Shown in pieces: positions 59,303-63,053 of a stretch of DNA of 63,053 bases. The stretch's first letter is position 1, and every line of letters begins with the position of its first letter. Under the pieces are notes generated by a model. The model had not been told where the DNA came from and did not search any database. It worked only from the letters and a program-made list of their open reading frames with translations. The stretch spans positions 1-63,053 of the forward strand of contig NZ_BCYV01000024.1 of NCBI RefSeq assembly GCF_001598375.1. Reading direction: 5' to 3'. This stretch comes from Novosphingobium capsulatum NBRC 12533 (lineage in GTDB: Bacteria; Pseudomonadota; Alphaproteobacteria; Sphingomonadales; Sphingomonadaceae). Both the position numbers and the translations under genes were made by a program.

Positions 59303-61846
59303 ATGCCCTCGATTCCACTTATTGCCCCCAATCCCCCGCGCTTCAGCGCCCTGGCCGACGAGCTTGCGGCGATCGAGCAGCGTGGCATTTTCAGCAACGG
59401 CGGGCCGGCGGTGCGGGCGTTCGAAGCAGCGGCGGTGGCACAGCTGTTTGGCGGGAAGGGGGATTGCCTGGCCGTCGGCAATGCCACGCTGGGCCTGATC
59501 CTGGCCCTTCGGCATGCTGCCGGGCCGCGTCTTCGCCCTGGCGCTCTGGCACTGGTGCCGGCCTTTACCTTTGCCGCCACGGCCCAGGCGGTGGAATGGG
59601 CCGGCCTGACGCCGCTGATCCACGATGTCGATCCGCAGACCTGGGTCTCTGATCCCCAGGCGGAAGAGCGCCTGCTCGTGCGCCATGGCGCTCGCGTGGC
59701 GGCGATCGTGCCTTATGCGGCATTCGGGCGCAGCCTCGATCTTGATCGCTATGCCTGGCTGGCCCGGCGGCATGGCGTGGCGGTGGTGATCGATGCCGCG
59801 GCCTCGCTCGGCAGTTGCGATGCCCATGGCGTCAACTTCGGCGCAGGCGCCCCGTTCGCCGTGGTCTATTCGATGCATGCCACCAAGACGTTCGCCACGG
59901 GTGAGGGCGGGCTGATCCACAGCGGCAATGCTGATCTGATCGCGGCGTTGCGGCGGATGAGCAACTTCGGTTTCGGGGCTGCCCGCGCGGCGGAAATGCC
60001 CGGCCTTAATGCCAAGCTGTCGGAAGTGGGGGGTGTTCTCGCCATGGCCAAGCTGGCGGAACTCGATGCCGTCTGCAGCCATCGTGCCGCGCTGGCCGAT
60101 GCCTATCACGCGACCCTGGAACGGCTGGGGCCGGGCTTTGCCGCCCAGGCGCCGATGGCGGCGGGGCGGCAGGCGTTCCAGTTCTGGTCATTGCTGCTGC
60201 CGGCGCACCTGGCGGCACACCGTCCAGCCCTGATTGCTGCCCTGGCCCAGCGTGGCGTGGGCGCCGGCCACTATTTCAGCCCGCATCTGGGCATGCAGCC
60301 GTGGTTTCGCGACCATGCCCTGATCGAACCTGTGCCGGTGAGCGATGACCTTGCCGCGCGCGTGCTGTCCCTGCCGATCACCGATGGGATGAGCCTTGCC
60401 GATGTCGATACGGTGATCGAACAGCTCGTGGCCGCCATCGCGGCGGTCACGCCGGGCGCTGACGGGCGGCCAAAGGGGGATAAGCAGACGATGCCGCCAT
60501 GCGCGACGTTCGAAACCGTGCTGATCGGTGGCGGCCCGGCCGGCACAGCGATGCTGACTGCCGCCAGCAAGCAGAACCGGCTCGGTGTCCTGGCCGAAGG
60601 ATTGGCCGTGGTGGAGCAGGGGCCGGCATTGGGGCGGGGCGAACTGGGCCAGTATACCATCCGCTCCGACAGCACGGCCGAAACCTTTCTCAGCGCGGTC
60701 AAGGACAATGCCCATCCCGAGCTTGCCGCGCTGATCGATCATCCGGCGGGCATGACCATGGCCGGGCACATCGGCGCCTTGGGCGCACCGCTGGTCGAGG
60801 CGGGAGACCTGCTCGCAGTGACGGGAGACAGGTTGCGCGATGTGGCTCTCGCCCATGGCGCCAGTGTGCTGACCGGGCATGCCGCGCTGCGTGCCCAGCG
60901 CGAAAGCGACGGCCGCTGGCGCACGACGGTGCGGGATGGTGCGGGGCAGACGCGTGACCTGCTCTCGCGCCATATCGTGCTGGCCACCGGCGGCTATCAA
61001 TGCCCGCAGGCGGTGCACGCGGCGCCACTGGCCGGGGGCACGCTGGGCGACATTGCCGGGAAGCGCCTCGTGCTGTCCGACGCCTTCCTGCGGCTGGGCG
61101 GAATGGATGCGCTGCGCCAGCGGCTTGCGGCGCGGAGCAATCCGCACAGCGCCCCGCGCATTGCCATCGTTGGTGGATCGACCAGCGCGCTGGCGGCGGC
61201 GGCCCTGTTGCTCAAAGCCGATCCCGCGTTGTCGCTGGGCGCAGGCGCCATCACGCTTTTGCATCGTCGCCCGTTGCGGCCGTTCTATCCCTCGCGTGAA
61301 GCGGCATTGGCCGAAGGCTTCACCGATTTTACCGACGCGGACATCTGCCCGGTCAGCGGCTTTGTCTATCGCCTCGCCGGGTTCCGGCTGGAAGCGCGCG
61401 AACTGGTGCTGCGCATGCTGGCCGTGGGTGGGCGGGCGCCCGAACCGCGCCTGGCGCTGTTGCAACTGGACCAGCACGATCCGGCCGCGGCGCGCGCGGC
61501 GCTTGACGCAGCCGACGTGGTGATCGGGGCAACCGGCTATCGGCCGCGCGCCTTGCCCTTGTTCGATGCGGCAGGCGCGCCGATCATGCTCGCCTGCGAT
61601 GGTCCGCAGCCTGGCCCGATGGTCGATCGTCACTGCCGCCTGCGCGATGCCGCCGGGCAGATCGTGCCGGGCGCCTACGGCATCGGCCTTGCCGCCGGCT
61701 TCGTGCCATGGGGTCCTTTGGGTGGAGAGCCGAGTTTCCGTGGCAACGCCAATGGGCTGTGGCTGTGGCAGAATGATGTGGGGCAGATGATCGTGGATGC
61801 GGTCCTGCCGGCCACCAGCGCCGCACCCTGCCAGGCCGTGGCATGA
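59303..61846 (+). CDS. Fused DegT/DnrJ aminotransferase and FAD-dependent monooxygenase-like protein
   Basis: 847 residues, two enzymes in one chain. Residues 1-385 are a PLP-dependent sugar aminotransferase: substrate region LALVPAFTFAATAQAVEW, Asp164 in VVIDAAASLGS, and the PLP lysine Lys195 in MHATKTFATGEGG. Residues 400-847 are a flavoprotein: FAD motif LIGGGPAGTAM (407-417), a second nucleotide site AIVGGSTSALAAA (621-633) and the IGATGYRP signature (741-748) seen in ornithine/lysine N-monooxygenases. A short hydrophilic linker (385-400) joins them. ATG 59303 has AGGGA 10 bases before it. It overlaps the GT2 gene by 4 bases. Inferred role: make and N-oxidise an amino sugar. Alternative: an unrelated flavin enzyme fused for coexpression. 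Confidence 0.85.
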   Translation: MPSIPLIAPNPPRFSALADELAAIEQRGIFSNGGPAVRAFEAAAVAQLFGGKGDCLAVGNATLGLILALRHAAGPRLRPGALALVPAFTFAATAQAVEWAGLTPLIHDVDPQTWVSDPQAEERLLVRHGARVAAIVPYAAFGRSLDLDRYAWLARRHGVAVVIDAAASLGSCDAHGVNFGAGAPFAVVYSMHATKTFATGEGGLIHSGNADLIAALRRMSNFGFGAARAAEMPGLNAKLSEVGGVLAMAKLAELDAVCSHRAALADAYHATLERLGPGFAAQAPMAAGRQAFQFWSLLLPAHLAAHRPALIAALAQRGVGAGHYFSPHLGMQPWFRDHALIEPVPVSDDLAARVLSLPITDGMSLADVDTVIEQLVAAIAAVTPGADGRPKGDKQTMPPCATFETVLIGGGPAGTAMLTAASKQNRLGVLAEGLAVVEQGPALGRGELGQYTIRSDSTAETFLSAVKDNAHPELAALIDHPAGMTMAGHIGALGAPLVEAGDLLAVTGDRLRDVALAHGASVLTGHAALRAQRESDGRWRTTVRDGAGQTRDLLSRHIVLATGGYQCPQAVHAAPLAGGTLGDIAGKRLVLSDAFLRLGGMDALRQRLAARSNPHSAPRIAIVGGSTSALAAAALLLKADPALSLGAGAITLLHRRPLRPFYPSREAALAEGFTDFTDADICPVSGFVYRLAGFRLEARELVLRMLAVGGRAPEPRLALLQLDQHDPAAARAALDAADVVIGATGYRPRALPLFDAAGAPIMLACDGPQPGPMVDRHCRLRDAAGQIVPGAYGIGLAAGFVPWGPLGGEPSFRGNANGLWLWQNDVGQMIVDAVLPATSAAPCQAVA

Positions 61847-62904
61847 CAGATGCACCCCTGATCAGCGTGGTGATGGCCGCCTATAACGGTGGCGCCCTGA
61901 TCGGGGACACGATTGCCAGTGTCCTGGCCCAGACCCTGCCCGATTTCGAACTGGTGGTGGTCGACGATTGTTCCACCGATGATACTCTGGCCCGCCTGCG
62001 CGAGGTGGAGGATCCGCGCGTGCGGGTGATTGCGGCTCCGCGCAATGGCGGCCCGGTAGTGGCGCGCAACCTGGCGTTTGCGGCGGCGCGTGGCCGATTC
62101 ATCGTCGGGCTGGATCAGGATGACCTGTGCCATCCGGCCCGGTTTGCCGTGCAGCACGCGTTTCTCGAGGCAAACCCGCATGTCGTGCTGGTGGCCTCTG
62201 CGGTCGATATCCTCAAGGCTGGCGCGATCTCGGGGCCGCGTGCACCATTTCATACCTCGCCGGCGTTGATCGATTGGCGGTTGCAACTGGGCAATCCGCT
62301 GGTCTGGTCGTCGGTGATGTTCCGGGCCGAAGCCGCCCGCCGGCTGGACGTGTTTGAGCAGGTCGATCGGCTCTATGCCGAAGACTTCGATCTCTATCAC
62401 CGGCTCGCCCGGTTCGGGGCGCTCGCCCGAATCGACACGCCGTTGGCGACCTATCGCATCCATCCCGGTGGTGCCTCGCAGCGCTATACTGCGCGGATGG
62501 AACAGAGCGCGGCGGCCGTTCTGGCCCAACCTTATACAGACTTGTTCGGCGCCGATGCGCCACGTGCGGCGCATCTGGTCCTGCACCATTTCACCGGCGG
62601 CGTGCCGGTGCCCTGCCGCGATACCCTGGCCGAGGTGCGCCGGATGGTCGCGGTGGTCCATGGGCATTTCATGGCGACGCGGCGGCCCGATGCGGCCGAT
62701 CTGGTTTTGATTCTCGCAGAATACGCCCGTCTGTGGTGGCGGCTGGGCGATGCCTGCGTGCGTTCGGGCACGCTGTCGCGGGCAGACGTGGTGGCGCTGT
62801 GCCCGGCCGGGTTGGCGCAATATCCACCTTCGCGCATGCGTTCGGCCACGTCGCTGCTGATTGGAACGGGCCGCGCGCTGGCATCGCGACTCAAAAGGGC
62901 CTGA
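61843..62904 (+). CDS. GT2-family glycosyltransferase
   Basis: A 353-residue inverting glycosyltransferase of the GT-A fold. N-terminal nucleotide-sugar domain: ISVVMAAYNGGALIGDTIASVL, VVVDDCSTDDT, APRNGGPVVARNLA and the DxD-type LDQDDLCHP. A C-terminal helical region (about 210-350) has no membrane segment. ATG overlaps the fusion-gene stop (ATGA). The coupling suggests it transfers the sugar made by the upstream enzyme onto a surface glycan. No other glycan genes are visible; the window ends 149 bases later. Confidence 0.9.
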   Translation: MTDAPLISVVMAAYNGGALIGDTIASVLAQTLPDFELVVVDDCSTDDTLARLREVEDPRVRVIAAPRNGGPVVARNLAFAAARGRFIVGLDQDDLCHPARFAVQHAFLEANPHVVLVASAVDILKAGAISGPRAPFHTSPALIDWRLQLGNPLVWSSVMFRAEAARRLDVFEQVDRLYAEDFDLYHRLARFGALARIDTPLATYRIHPGGASQRYTARMEQSAAAVLAQPYTDLFGADAPRAAHLVLHHFTGGVPVPCRDTLAEVRRMVAVVHGHFMATRRPDAADLVLILAEYARLWWRLGDACVRSGTLSRADVVALCPAGLAQYPPSRMRSATSLLIGTGRALASRLKRA

Positions 62905-63053
62905 TTCTGCCACGCAAGCCGCTGCAGTGAGTCGCGCGAACACCGCCGAAAAGGCGCTGATCACAAAAATGTAACGTCGATAAGTCCCGGAAATACTGGG
63001 TTTTTGGTGGCTATGGCACCCCTGTGGAAAAATGGCCGTTGACGCCTGTGCCA
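62905..63053. other. Right-hand end of the window, no gene seen
   Basis: 149 bases with AT-rich stretches (AAAAATGTAACG, GGTTTTTGG). A TTGACG near 63038 could be a -35 element for a gene beyond the edge. Confidence 0.3.

Overview
The window is high-GC chromosomal DNA from an alphaproteobacterium, most likely a sphingomonad (Sphingomonadaceae, Novosphingobium/Sphingomonas-like). The inference rests on gene content: a ParA-like MipZ division regulator, a short second-type GluRS, a TonB-ExbB-ExbD-ExbD cluster, a ligase-associated DEXH helicase, a zinc-free L36, a gly-zipper OmpA lipoprotein, and two intergenic palindromes of a style common in this group. Genes are dense, many overlap by 4 bases (ATGA or GTGA), and GTG and TTG starts are frequent. 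No insertion sequence, prophage, CRISPR array or origin was seen.

Layout. 0.2-5.8 kb: a giant autotransporter with an NSGTI-type repeat passenger. 5.8-16.7 kb: gltX, then an iron island. A tonB-piuC-FMN dehydrogenase-NAT operon is divergent from a Fiu-like TonB-dependent receptor, and a PepSY-DUF2271-DUF4198-apbE operon converges on the receptor. Fur-like sites precede all three transcription units. 16.8-21.8 kb: a chemoreceptor, a secreted protein, homoserine dehydrogenase and an exported protein. 22.2-24.9 kb: tonB-exbB-exbD-exbD. 25-28.1 kb (minus strand): ArsC-like protein, an orphan [2Fe-2S] subunit, PBP4 and panC. 28.3-37.2 kb (plus strand): mipZ, a mini J-protein, phosphomannomutase, an HscC-type Hsp70 with its J-like partner, and an Lhr-like helicase. 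37.4-50.2 kb: sucD-sucC, a phosphatase, an aldo/keto reductase, an OmpA lipoprotein, a CBS/CNNM protein, a HAD hydrolase, rpmJ, two DUF4136 proteins, an M14 peptidase and a GGDEF-EAL protein. 50.4-53.1 kb: tRNA-Gln, ppx/gppA, rlmE and tRNA-Cys. 53.2-58.8 kb: an accessory-looking block of two unknown genes, a DHA2 exporter, an MHS-family transporter translationally coupled to a solute-binding lipoprotein, and a LysR regulator with a likely operator. 59.3-62.9 kb: a fused aminotransferase/flavin monooxygenase overlapping a GT2 glycosyltransferase.

How they work together. The iron island links outer-membrane ferric-siderophore uptake, its energy coupling, an Fe/2OG hydroxylase and a putative inner-membrane/periplasmic redox module with a flavin transferase. 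The strongest candidate for something undescribed is the DegT aminotransferase fused to an N-hydroxylase-like flavoprotein at 59.3 kb. The fusion, together with its coupled glycosyltransferase, suggests N-oxidation of an amino sugar on a surface glycan. That function is inference from domain order only.
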